Origin: G963555815 sp965249615 [NCBI: bacterium]
GTDB taxonomy: Bacteria; UBA8248; JACPRG01
Reading direction: 5' to 3'
DNA: 64,000 bases
Assembly (NCBI GenBank): GCA_965249615.1
Contig: CBDFMI010000006.1
Location: 124,001-188,000 of the forward strand
Shown: piece by piece, positions 43,672 to 51,664 of the stretch
How positions within the stretch are numbered: position 1 is the first letter of the stretch
Layout of the letters: every line of letters begins with the position of its first letter
Notes under the pieces: generated by a model
The model's input: the letters and a program-made list of their open reading frames with translations, nothing else
What the model was told of the DNA's origin: nothing
Databases searched by the model: none
Program-made: the position numbers and the translations under genes

Positions 43672-44094
43672 GTGGGGCGCATCCTCGCCGTCGATCTAGG
43701 GAGCCGTCGCATCGGGCTCGCCATCAGCGACGAACTGGAACTCACGGGCCAACCCATGGGGAGCCTCCCCAGCCGAGGAGAAAGGGCGAACCTTGAGATG
43801 ATTGCCCAGGTGGCCCGGCAAGAGGAAGCGGCAGGGGTAGTGGTAGGACTTCCCCTTCGGCTGGATGGGAGCCGGGGTCCTGAGGCACGGCAGGCAGAGC
43901 GCTTTGTCAAGGGCCTTCAGGCAGCCCTGGACATCCCCATTTGGGCTTGGGACGAACGCCTCACCACCGCCCAGGCAGAGCGGGTCCTGATCGAAGGAGG
44001 AGCAAGGCGCCGGAAGCGTCGCCAAGCTCTTCATCCTGTCGCCGCCGCCCTTATCCTCCAAGGGTTTCTCGACCGCAGGCGAAAAAGGGCTTGA
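43672..44094 (+). CDS. ruvX: Putative pre-16S rRNA nuclease / Holliday junction resolvase YqgF
   Basis: A 140-residue RNase H-fold protein. Conserved RILAVDLGSRRIGLAISD at the N-terminus with the first catalytic Asp, GLPLRLDGSRGPEARQ, and WDERLTTAQAER with the C-terminal Asp/Glu; the last part (HPVAAALILQGFLDRRRK) completes the fold. In E. coli it processes the 5-prime end of 16S rRNA. The GTG start at 43672 gives the normal length. It lies 90 bases after the tolC-like gene. Confidence 0.93.
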   Translation: MGRILAVDLGSRRIGLAISDELELTGQPMGSLPSRGERANLEMIAQVARQEEAAGVVVGLPLRLDGSRGPEARQAERFVKGLQAALDIPIWAWDERLTTAQAERVLIEGGARRRKRRQALHPVAAALILQGFLDRRRKRA

Positions 44095-44174
44095 TTCGGT
44101 TTTGATTCCCCCTTAGGCTTTTTGCATAGGTGAATTTAAGAGGATTTCGTTCACGGGATAGCGAGGTAGACGTC

Positions 44175-47100
44175 ATGAAAGCTACTCGAATTTCCCTCTG
44201 GGTGGCGTCTTTCGTTTTCCTTTCCACCTTCGTATTTTCTATGTCCGGAGCGGCGCGGGCGCAGGGGTCGAACCCGTATGGCGACTCCTATGCGATCGTG
44301 ATTGGGATTAACGCCTATCAGGGCCGTACCCCGAGGCTTAACTATGCCGTGAACGATGCCAGGAGCATCCAGGAGTCTCTTTCGAAGCTTGGTTTCTCTG
44401 AGATCACTGTCCTCTTGGATGAGGAGGCGACGGGCCAGGCCATTCGGAGGGCCTTTGGGGAGCTGTCCCGCAAGACGACGGAAAAAGACCGCGTCTTTGT
44501 CTTCTTTGCCGGCCATGGGCTGACGATTAATCTTCCGGGCGGCGGGGGGGAGATGGGCTATCTGCTTCCCGTGGAGGGGGACACGGAACGGATCGTTTCC
44601 ACTGGGATTGCGATGAGTGAGGTTCGTGATCTTTCGCTTCTTCTTCCTGCCAAGCACGTCTTCTTTGCGGTGGCCACCGCATACTCTGGTCTGATGGCGG
44701 CGCGCAGCGTGGTGGTCACGCAGCGGCCTGAGGCACAGGTGGACGTTGACCACCTCACGCGGGGCCGGGTTCGCCAGATCCTGACGGCTGGGGAACGTGA
44801 CCAGCCGGTGTTGGAGGAGGGGGGCCACGGGCTCTTCACCCGAAGGCTTCTTGAGGGGCTTGAGGGGGAGGCAGACGTGAGCCCCCGGGACGGCATCCTG
44901 ACGGCCGACGAGCTTGCGGCCTTTGTTCAGGGGAGGGTGATTGCTTCCTCTTCGAACCGGCAGACGCCCTTCTTTGGGACCATGGATGGGGTGGGACAGT
45001 TTGTCTTTTCTGTGCCTGAGCCTGGTGAGGGGCGGCCGCAGGCTGACGCGTCTGATCGGGATCGGGTGGGGCATCTGGCTGAGCTTCTTCAGGATGGGAG
45101 CATCACGGGGCGTGGGTATGAGGAGGCGAAGCGGGTTTTGAAGGGTGAGTTTCAGGCGGACCGTGAGCGGGGGCTTCTTCCCATTGTTCGGGAGCTGGCC
45201 GACGGTCGTCTGACTCCCCGTGTGTATCGTCTTGCTCGAGACGGGGTGATGGGGGGTCGGACCGAGCCAAGGACTACCCCACCTCGAAGGGACGAGGTCG
45301 ACGAGCTGACTTCACTCTTGAACCGGGCGGACTCTCAGTTTTCACGCCGTCGCTACACGACACCCGCCGGGGACAACGCCTATGAGACGCTTGAGGAGGT
45401 CATGAGGCTTGATCCTGGGAACGAGCGGGCGCTCCAGAAGCTTCAGGAGATGGCGGAGATTTATCGGGTGTGGGGCGAGCGGGACTTTGAGCGGAGGGGC
45501 TGGATTCGGGCAAGGCGGCGCTACGAGAGGATCCTGCTCATCTTCCCTGAGGACCGGGAGGCCCAGGACCGCTTAGCGGCCATTGAGCAGGCAGAGCAGG
45601 AGAAAGTTACAAGGGAGACCCGGGAGGAGGAAGAGCGAGAGCGACTGGCCAGAATCGAGCATGAAAGGACCATTACAAGGCTTGAGGAAGAGCAGGAGGC
45701 TCGGGAGGCACGCCTGCAGCGCGAGAGTGGGTTTTCCAGGGTAGACGGGGTGTGGACGACTGAGAGGACGGGCGACTGGCAGACCGAGCAAGGCGTTTCC
45801 TACCCGACGGAAAGGACCCTTACCCTGACGCTTCAAGATCTGGACGGACGGACTGTCCGAGGAGTCCTGGTGGCAGGTCAGGTGGACACGCTTCCCCCAG
45901 ACAACTATTGGGTCGACGAAACCACCCGTGAGCGTTGTGGCGTGGGGCCGGACGGCCGGGTCAGGCACGCAGAGGGCCGTCAACCCCTGGAGGGGACCGT
46001 CCACGAAGATGGGTCGGTGACGTTCACGACGAGCTCTGGTGATATCCTCTTGGACGAGTGCAGTCTCCTGCTCTCAGGTGGGGTAGATTCCATCCAACCC
46101 ACAGGGACCTATAGTGGGGAGCTTTCTCCAGACGGTCTCTCTCTCACTCTGAATTGGACGTGGGCGGATTTCCTCGGCGGTGACAGCATCATCCTGAGTG
46201 CCGCTGATCCCGGGCGTAGGGTCAGCCCGCCGCGGCCCGAGGAGGTGTCTCCGAGGGTAGACAGGGTGTCTCCGAGGGCGGACGGGGTGTGGCGGGTAGT
46301 CGGGACCAGCCAGGACTCGACTGACGGTGGGACTTCCTTCCCTTCGGAAAGGACTCTCACTCTGGAGTTTTACGTAGAGGGGAGGAGGCTCCGTGGATCC
46401 CTAACGACCCATCCGATGGGCACCCTCCCGTCTGAAAACTATTGGGTGGACGAGGTCACGCAAGAGCGTTGTGGCGGGGAACCAGACGGCCGGGTCAGGC
46501 ACACAGAGGGCCGTCAACCTCTGAGGGGGACCGTTGTAGGGAGGTCAGTGACGTTCACGACATTCCCTGGGGCGATTGTCGTGGACGACGGCAGCCTCCT
46601 TCGAAAGCATGGGCCGGACCGTCTCCTGGACACGGGGACCTTTAACGGGGAACTTTCCCCGGATGGTGGCTCCATCACCCTGGACTGGCAGTGGGCGGAA
46701 TTCCTCGGCGGCGGCAACATGGTCTTCACGAAGGTGGGGGGGGCCAGCCCGCGGCCCGAGAGGACGCTTTCGAGTGTAGAAGGGGTGTGGAGGACAGTCA
46801 GGATAGGCCAGGACGAGACCGACGAAGGGATTCCCTACCCCTCGGATAGAGCCATTACGGTCACGTTCCGGGTAGAGGGGACGACGCTCCGTGGATCCCT
46901 AACGACCCGCGGGGTGGGCACCCTCCCGTCTGAAAACTATTGGGTGGACGAGGTCACCAGTGAGCGTTGTGGCGGGGCGCCGGACGGCCGGGTCAGGCAC
47001 ACAGAGGGCCGTCAACCCCTGGAGGGGAGCGTCCACGGAGATGGGTCGGTAACGTTCACGACATCCTCTGGTGAGAGTATCGTGGACGACTGCGGCCTCC

Positions 47101-47567
47101 TTCAAAAGCATGGGCCGGACCGTCTCCTGGACACGGGGACCTTTAACGGGGAACTTTCCCCGGATGGTGGCTCCATCACCCTGGACTGGGAGTGGGCGGA
47201 CTTCCTCGGCGGCGGCAACATGATCCTGAGTAGGGTGGATGAGGGGTCCCAGCGGCTCGGGTCTGTTGATCCGGGGGTCCGAGGGGACATTAACATCTTG
47301 ATTGTTTATGAGAACCGTTTCGATGAAAAGCTGCAAGAGCTGCTCTCCCAACTCCGCGGTCTCGGCTATGACCCGAGTCTGGGGAACGTTTCGGAAGGGT
47401 TTTCTTGCACCGCGAATGCACGAAGCCTGGCGTTGGGGGGCAGGACTAACGGCGCAGTCCTGGATGAGCTTCGCGACATAACGAACGGCGTGATGCCGGG
47501 CTTCTTTACGGAATGGTTGGATGAGACTGAGTCCAACCACATCTACCTGTGCGAGAGCGAGGGTTGA
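44175..47567 (+). CDS. Secreted pseudo-caspase (C14-like) with three copies of an unrecognised domain
   Basis: A 1130-residue protein: signal peptide (FVFLSTFVFSMSGAARAQ), a caspase-like domain (about 35-300), a helical/coiled-coil region (about 435-520), then three copies of a 150-residue beta domain (about 523-672, 703-853, 868-1020) and a 110-residue C-terminal part. The caspase fold keeps the catalytic His114 (FFAGHG) but has AVATAYSG where active members have LDACYSG, so the nucleophile Cys is Ala169 and the preceding Asp is Ala. It is thus predicted inactive as a protease and may work as a scaffold or sensor. Each repeat contains NYWVDE, ERCG, PDGRVRH and ADFLGG. ATG at 44175 is preceded by GAGGTAG; an earlier frame start is less likely. 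Confidence 0.85.
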   Translation: MKATRISLWVASFVFLSTFVFSMSGAARAQGSNPYGDSYAIVIGINAYQGRTPRLNYAVNDARSIQESLSKLGFSEITVLLDEEATGQAIRRAFGELSRKTTEKDRVFVFFAGHGLTINLPGGGGEMGYLLPVEGDTERIVSTGIAMSEVRDLSLLLPAKHVFFAVATAYSGLMAARSVVVTQRPEAQVDVDHLTRGRVRQILTAGERDQPVLEEGGHGLFTRRLLEGLEGEADVSPRDGILTADELAAFVQGRVIASSSNRQTPFFGTMDGVGQFVFSVPEPGEGRPQADASDRDRVGHLAELLQDGSITGRGYEEAKRVLKGEFQADRERGLLPIVRELADGRLTPRVYRLARDGVMGGRTEPRTTPPRRDEVDELTSLLNRADSQFSRRRYTTPAGDNAYETLEEVMRLDPGNERALQKLQEMAEIYRVWGERDFERRGWIRARRRYERILLIFPEDREAQDRLAAIEQAEQEKVTRETREEEERERLARIEHERTITRLEEEQEAREARLQRESGFSRVDGVWTTERTGDWQTEQGVSYPTERTLTLTLQDLDGRTVRGVLVAGQVDTLPPDNYWVDETTRERCGVGPDGRVRHAEGRQPLEGTVHEDGSVTFTTSSGDILLDECSLLLSGGVDSIQPTGTYSGELSPDGLSLTLNWTWADFLGGDSIILSAADPGRRVSPPRPEEVSPRVDRVSPRADGVWRVVGTSQDSTDGGTSFPSERTLTLEFYVEGRRLRGSLTTHPMGTLPSENYWVDEVTQERCGGEPDGRVRHTEGRQPLRGTVVGRSVTFTTFPGAIVVDDGSLLRKHGPDRLLDTGTFNGELSPDGGSITLDWQWAEFLGGGNMVFTKVGGASPRPERTLSSVEGVWRTVRIGQDETDEGIPYPSDRAITVTFRVEGTTLRGSLTTRGVGTLPSENYWVDEVTSERCGGAPDGRVRHTEGRQPLEGSVHGDGSVTFTTSSGESIVDDCGLLQKHGPDRLLDTGTFNGELSPDGGSITLDWEWADFLGGGNMILSRVDEGSQRLGSVDPGVRGDINILIVYENRFDEKLQELLSQLRGLGYDPSLGNVSEGFSCTANARSLALGGRTNGAVLDELRDITNGVMPGFFTEWLDETESNHIYLCESEG

Positions 47568-47697
47568 TACCCCTTCCCGAACCATTCCCTTCTCCTTCAT
47601 CCTAACGCGCACCCAACTCTAAACCCCTGGCCTTTCAGGTTTGCCACATGGGTAGCGGGGGAGCTATCCCAGGCGCCTTCTCATGCCATGAAAGGTC

Positions 47698-47726
47698 TTG
47701 CCTATCACCTAGGTGGCGGCTATATT
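47698..47726 (+). promoter_or_regulatory. Promoter of the thiamine operon
   Basis: TTGCCT (47698-47703), 17-base spacer, TATATT (47721-47726). Transcription would start near 47733, just before the riboswitch P1 stem at 47736. Confidence 0.5.
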
Positions 47727-47735
47727 ATTTAAAAG

Positions 47736-47819
47736 AACCGCTAGGGGTGGCTGACTGAGAGTCGGTTCCCGACAACCCTTTGAACCTGACCTGGGCAATG
47801 CCAGCGTAGGGAAGCGGTT
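47736..47819 (+). promoter_or_regulatory. TPP riboswitch (THI element)
   Basis: The conserved thi-box core is plain: CTGAGA at 47755-47760 and ACCCTTTGAACCTGA at 47775-47789, followed by CTGGGCAATGCCAGCGTAGGGA. P1 is closed by AACCGCT (47736-47742) with AGCGGTT (47813-47819). It binds thiamine pyrophosphate and here controls thiS-thiG by transcription termination (see terminator). The 3-prime side of P1 is part of the antiterminator. Confidence 0.95.
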
Positions 47820-47879
47820 GAAATCGGCTGGCCAAGCCGGGACCCTTTCGGAGGACCTCGAGGGGGCCAGATCCTTCAA

Positions 47880-47912
47880 CCGCTTGTTCCAAATCGAACA
47901 GGCGGCTTTTTT
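47880..47912 (+). terminator. Riboswitch-controlled intrinsic terminator
   Basis: CCGCTTGTTC (47880-47889) pairs with GAACAGGCGG (47896-47905), one wobble, followed by CTTTTTT. The competing antiterminator joins AAGCGGTTGAA (47812-47822, the P1 3-prime strand) to TTCAACCGCTT (47875-47885, the left side of the terminator). Bound TPP keeps P1 formed and lets the terminator fold. Confidence 0.9.
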
Positions 47913-48242
47913 ATGTGCGCTATGAAAAGTGAGCGAAAAATCACGGTCTCGGTGAACGGGGAAGAACGGCGCGTAGTGTCAGACCTCTCCGTAGAGGAGC
48001 TTCTCAATCTTCTCGGCGTGAAGGGGCCTAGTGTTGCCGTCGCTCGTAATCAGGCCATCATTCCGCGTTCTGACTACTCCTCAGCAACCCTTGAGGAGGG
48101 GGACCAGATTGAGATCATACACGCGGTCGGGGGGGGGCTAGCTGAGCGTGACGCGCTGGCGTCCGCCGAAAAGGCCAGGCAGTTTTGGGGGCAGAACCGG
48201 CTCGCCCCTCTGCGGGGAGTCCCCGGAAGGAGCAAATCATGA
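47913..48242 (+). CDS. thiS: Sulfur carrier protein ThiS, C-terminus shifted
   Basis: The first 76 residues are a ubiquitin-fold ThiS ([42 protein letters not shown]). ThiS must end in Gly-Gly, which is thiocarboxylated and hands sulfur to ThiG. Here the frame runs on for 33 residues beyond GGG. The G run at 48129-48137 has nine G; eight would place TAG directly after Gly-Gly-Gly at a stop near 48141. So either the assembly has one extra G or the gene carries a slippage-prone frameshift and its product is inactive. ATG at 47913 lies right after the terminator T-run; a second ATG at 47922 is possible. Confidence 0.85.
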   Translation: MCAMKSERKITVSVNGEERRVVSDLSVEELLNLLGVKGPSVAVARNQAIIPRSDYSSATLEEGDQIEIIHAVGGGLAERDALASAEKARQFWGQNRLAPLRGVPGRSKS

Positions 48243-49024
48243 GTTCCACCTATGAGCTTGGCGGCAGGACCTTTACCTCGAGACTCATCGTGGGGACAGG
48301 CAAATATTCTTCCTTTGAAGAGACCCGGCAGGCCATTGAGGAAAGTGGGGCTGAGATGGTGACCGTGGCCATCCGCCGGATCAACCTGAATGACCCGGGC
48401 AAGGAATCCCTTCTGGACTACATCGACCGGGATCGCATCACACTCCTTCCCAATACGGCCGGCTGTTACACCGCCGAGGAGGCCATCCTGACCAGCCGTC
48501 TCGCTCGAGAAGCCCTCGGGACAGACCTCATCAAGCTTGAGGTCCTCGGCGACGAAAAGACCCTCTTCCCCGACAATGAAGGACTCCTTCGAGCCACAAA
48601 AACCCTGGTGGACGAAGGCTTTGTCGTTCTCCCCTACACGAACGATGACCCAATCACCTGCAAGAAGCTAGAAGAGATGGGCTGCCCGGCCGTCATGCCG
48701 CTTGCCGCCCCCATCGGCTCTGGCCTTGGGCTCCAAAACCCCTACAACCTCCAAATCATCCTGGGGCAGGCCCACGTCCCCGTCATCGTGGACGCCGGAG
48801 TCGGGACCGCCTCGGATGCCGCCATCGCCATCGAGATGGGCGCTACCGCCGTCCTGATGAACACCGGCATCGCAGGGGCCAAGGACCCCATCAAGATGGC
48901 GAGGGCCATGCGACTTGCTGTTGAGGCGGGCCGGCTGGCCTACGAAGCGGGCCGGATCCCCAAAAAGCTTTACGCTTCCGCCTCAAGCCCGCTCGAGGGC
49001 GTTATCGGGGCCTCCAACCCTTAG
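48239..49024 (+). CDS. thiG: Thiazole synthase
   Basis: A 261-residue TIM-barrel enzyme assembling the thiazole phosphate of thiamine from 1-deoxyxylulose-5-phosphate, dehydroglycine and ThiS thiocarboxylate. Motifs: [46 protein letters not shown] with the Schiff-base Lys, [16 protein letters not shown] and [15 protein letters not shown] at 48239 follows AAGGAG. The intended thiS stop would lie about 100 bases before it. Confidence 0.97.
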   Translation: MSSTYELGGRTFTSRLIVGTGKYSSFEETRQAIEESGAEMVTVAIRRINLNDPGKESLLDYIDRDRITLLPNTAGCYTAEEAILTSRLAREALGTDLIKLEVLGDEKTLFPDNEGLLRATKTLVDEGFVVLPYTNDDPITCKKLEEMGCPAVMPLAAPIGSGLGLQNPYNLQIILGQAHVPVIVDAGVGTASDAAIAIEMGATAVLMNTGIAGAKDPIKMARAMRLAVEAGRLAYEAGRIPKKLYASASSPLEGVIGASNP

Positions 49025-49163
49025 GCCCGAAAGAAGCCGTCGGTCCTCTTTCTCTAAAATCTAAAGGGTTACCCCAGGACGATCGGCGTCATGTGAGTCT
49101 GCGGGCAGATCTTCAAAGGACATTTTCATTTAAGCCTCCTCCCCTCTCTTCCAAGGCACCTTG

Positions 49164-49859
49164 ATGCGAAAGAAAAAGAGACCCCTGGGCCAACTTTATC
49201 TCATCACGGAGCGGGCCCTTGTCCCCGGGGGGGACCTGCTTTCGGCCCTGGAGGGGGCCCTTCGAGGAGGGGCAGACCTCATCCAGCTCCGAGAGAAGGA
49301 CCTTTTGGGAGGAGAGATCTACCGGCTTGCAGAGTCCGTCAAGGCCTTGGTCGACAGCTATCAGGGTCGTCTTCTCATCAACGACCGTGTAGATGTGGCG
49401 GCCGCTGTGGGGGCAGCGGGGGTCCATCTGGGAAAGGCCGGGCTCCCCGTTCAAAACGCCCGGGCCATCCTGGGCAAAAGGGCGCTCATCGGCTACTCTG
49501 CCCACAGTGTCGAGGAGGCTCGAATGGTCCAGGCCATGGGGGCGGACTTCGTGACCCTGAGCCCCATCTTCCCGGGCCGGAAGTACGGCAAAAATCCTCC
49601 GCCACAGGGGACCACCTCTCCCCCAGAGACCGTTTCGTCTCCGAACCTCCTCGGCTTGGAAGGGCTCAAGGGGGCCTGCCAAGAAACAGAAGTCCCCACT
49701 TTCGCCCTTGGAGGCGTGACCGCAGGAAATGCAGCGGGGGCCCTCGAGGTTGGGGCCGACGGTGTCGCGTTGATCTCTTTTATTTTGGGCTCTAGAGACC
49801 CGGAGAGAAAAACCCGTGAAGTGCTGGGCGCCATCAAGCGCTGGACGTCCCCCAAATAG
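49164..49859 (+). CDS. thiE: Thiamine-phosphate synthase
   Basis: A 231-residue TIM-barrel enzyme joining the pyrimidine and thiazole parts of thiamine. Motifs: LYLITERALVPGGDLL, GGADLIQLREKDLLGGE, LLINDRVDVAAAVGAAGVHL, FVTLSPIFPGRKYGK and FALGGVTAGNAAGALE. It has about 15 residues of insertion around the middle (PPPQGTTSPPETVSSP). ATG at 49164; a TTG directly before it is also in frame. 139 bases follow thiG without an obvious terminator, so co-transcription under the riboswitch is likely. Confidence 0.94.
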   Translation: MRKKKRPLGQLYLITERALVPGGDLLSALEGALRGGADLIQLREKDLLGGEIYRLAESVKALVDSYQGRLLINDRVDVAAAVGAAGVHLGKAGLPVQNARAILGKRALIGYSAHSVEEARMVQAMGADFVTLSPIFPGRKYGKNPPPQGTTSPPETVSSPNLLGLEGLKGACQETEVPTFALGGVTAGNAAGALEVGADGVALISFILGSRDPERKTREVLGAIKRWTSPK

Positions 49860-49924
49860 GTAGGGGTTCCGGGGATCGGTTATGCTTCTGCCCCGGTGAC
49901 AGCCCCTCAAAACTCTGGACTGAG

Positions 49925-51664
49925 ATGCGAAAGCTCTGGCCCTTTCTGTGGAAGTACCGCTTCAATCTCTCGACGGGGTTCTTTCTCCTCCTTGTCTCCA
50001 GCGCTCTTGGAATCCTCATCCCATGGCTCCTTAAAGGGGCCATTGAGGCCCTGAAGGAGTCCCCTGAGGCGGCACATCTTCTCCTCCCAGCGGGGCTCAT
50101 GGCGGCCGCCGCCCTGGGCCGCGGGCTCACCAGGATCTATTCGCGCTGGCTCCTCCTGGGGACGAGCCGCCACGTGGAGTATGACCTTCGAAACCTCCTT
50201 TTTCGCCATCTCCAGGGTCTCTCCAGGACTTTTTATCTTCGGACGCCGACGGGGGAGATCATGTCCCGGGCGACGCACGACCTGAATGATGTCCGGATGC
50301 TCCTGGGCCCGGGGCTGACCAACGGCCTTAATACCGTCGTCGTCTTCGCCTCTGTCGTCTCGGCCATGGCCCTTCTGAGCCCCCGCCTGACCCTCTACGC
50401 CCTGATCCTCTATCCCCTTTGGTTCGTGGGGATGCGGGGGCTCTTTGCACGACTTCACATGCTCTCCCAGAAAACCCAGGAGACCCTCGGCGCCATCAGC
50501 ACACAAGTCCAAGAGAACCTGAGCGGGATGATGGTGGTCAAGGCCTTTGTCCAGGAAGAGGCCGAGAGGCGTCAGTTCGACCAACTCAATGACCGCTACC
50601 TTCACATCAACTCCATCCACGCCCGTGGGAGGAGCTACCTCTTTGGCCTCATGTCCCTCATGGGAGGGGTCGGGAGCCTCATCGTCCTGTGGGCCGGTGG
50701 ACTCAAGGTTATTTCGGGCGAGATGACCCTTGGGGCCTTTGTCGCCTTCAACAGCTATCTCGCCATGCTTCTTTGGCCCACCACGGCCCTGGGCTGGATC
50801 TTGAACCTCTTTCAGAAAGGTCTGACGGCCTGGAGGCGCCTCGAGGGGATCCTCGGTGAAATACCCGATGTCTCCGACGTGAGCGGGTCTCTCGCCTCTG
50901 TCCCCGCCCGGCACCTCAAGGGGGAGATCGAGATTCGAGACCTGAACTACGCCTATGACGGCGCAGGACCGATCCTGAAGGGGGTGAACCTTCACGTCCG
51001 GCCGGGCGAATGGGTTGCCCTCGTGGGGCCAGTGGGCTCTGGGAAGTCCACACTGGTTCGTCTCCTTCCCCGCCTCCTTGCAGTTCCCAAGGACCACATC
51101 TTCCTTGACGGGATCGAGATCCACCAGATCCCCCTCAGGGTGCTTCGGGAGGAGATCGGCTTCATCCCCCAGGAGACATTTCTCTTCTCGAGGACCATCT
51201 CTCAGAATATCGCTTTCGGGGATGAAGACCCCCCCTTTTCCGCCATTCGGGAAGCGGCCGACCAAGCCTATTTCGCCAGGGAGATTGAACGGTTCCCGCA
51301 GGGGTTCGACGCAATACTGGGTGAGCGGGGGATCACGCTCTCCACTGGACAACGGCAGCGGACCACCATCGCCCGGGGAATCATCGGCCGCCACAGCATT
51401 CTCATCATGGACGACGGTCTCTCCAGCCTGGACTCCCGCACCGCCGTCGGCCTCCTTGCCGAGCTTCGGCGCCAAGGCCGAGGCCGGACCGCCCTCCTCA
51501 TCTCTCACAACCTCACGGCCATGCGGGAGATGGACCGAATCATCGTCCTCAAAGACGGAAGGGTGGAGGAGGAAGGGACTCACGACGTCCTCCTGGCCAA
51601 AGGGGGACTCTACGCCGAGCTCTTTGAGCGTCAGCGTCTGCTGGCCGAGCTGGAGGTCCTCTAA
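49925..51664 (+). CDS. ABC exporter half-transporter, degenerate-site subunit
   Basis: A 579-residue membrane-ATPase fusion with six helices then a nucleotide-binding domain. Walker A GPVGSGKST, signature LSTGQRQR, Walker B ILIMDDGLSSLD, H-loop ISHNLTAM. The catalytic Glu after Walker B is Asp and the signature is LSTGQ instead of LSGGQ, as in one half of heterodimeric exporters such as MdlA-type. Its stop TAA overlaps the partner start by one base, so the two are translationally coupled. Substrate unknown; lipids or drugs are typical. Confidence 0.93.
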   Translation: MRKLWPFLWKYRFNLSTGFFLLLVSSALGILIPWLLKGAIEALKESPEAAHLLLPAGLMAAAALGRGLTRIYSRWLLLGTSRHVEYDLRNLLFRHLQGLSRTFYLRTPTGEIMSRATHDLNDVRMLLGPGLTNGLNTVVVFASVVSAMALLSPRLTLYALILYPLWFVGMRGLFARLHMLSQKTQETLGAISTQVQENLSGMMVVKAFVQEEAERRQFDQLNDRYLHINSIHARGRSYLFGLMSLMGGVGSLIVLWAGGLKVISGEMTLGAFVAFNSYLAMLLWPTTALGWILNLFQKGLTAWRRLEGILGEIPDVSDVSGSLASVPARHLKGEIEIRDLNYAYDGAGPILKGVNLHVRPGEWVALVGPVGSGKSTLVRLLPRLLAVPKDHIFLDGIEIHQIPLRVLREEIGFIPQETFLFSRTISQNIAFGDEDPPFSAIREAADQAYFAREIERFPQGFDAILGERGITLSTGQRQRTTIARGIIGRHSILIMDDGLSSLDSRTAVGLLAELRRQGRGRTALLISHNLTAMREMDRIIVLKDGRVEEEGTHDVLLAKGGLYAELFERQRLLAELEVL

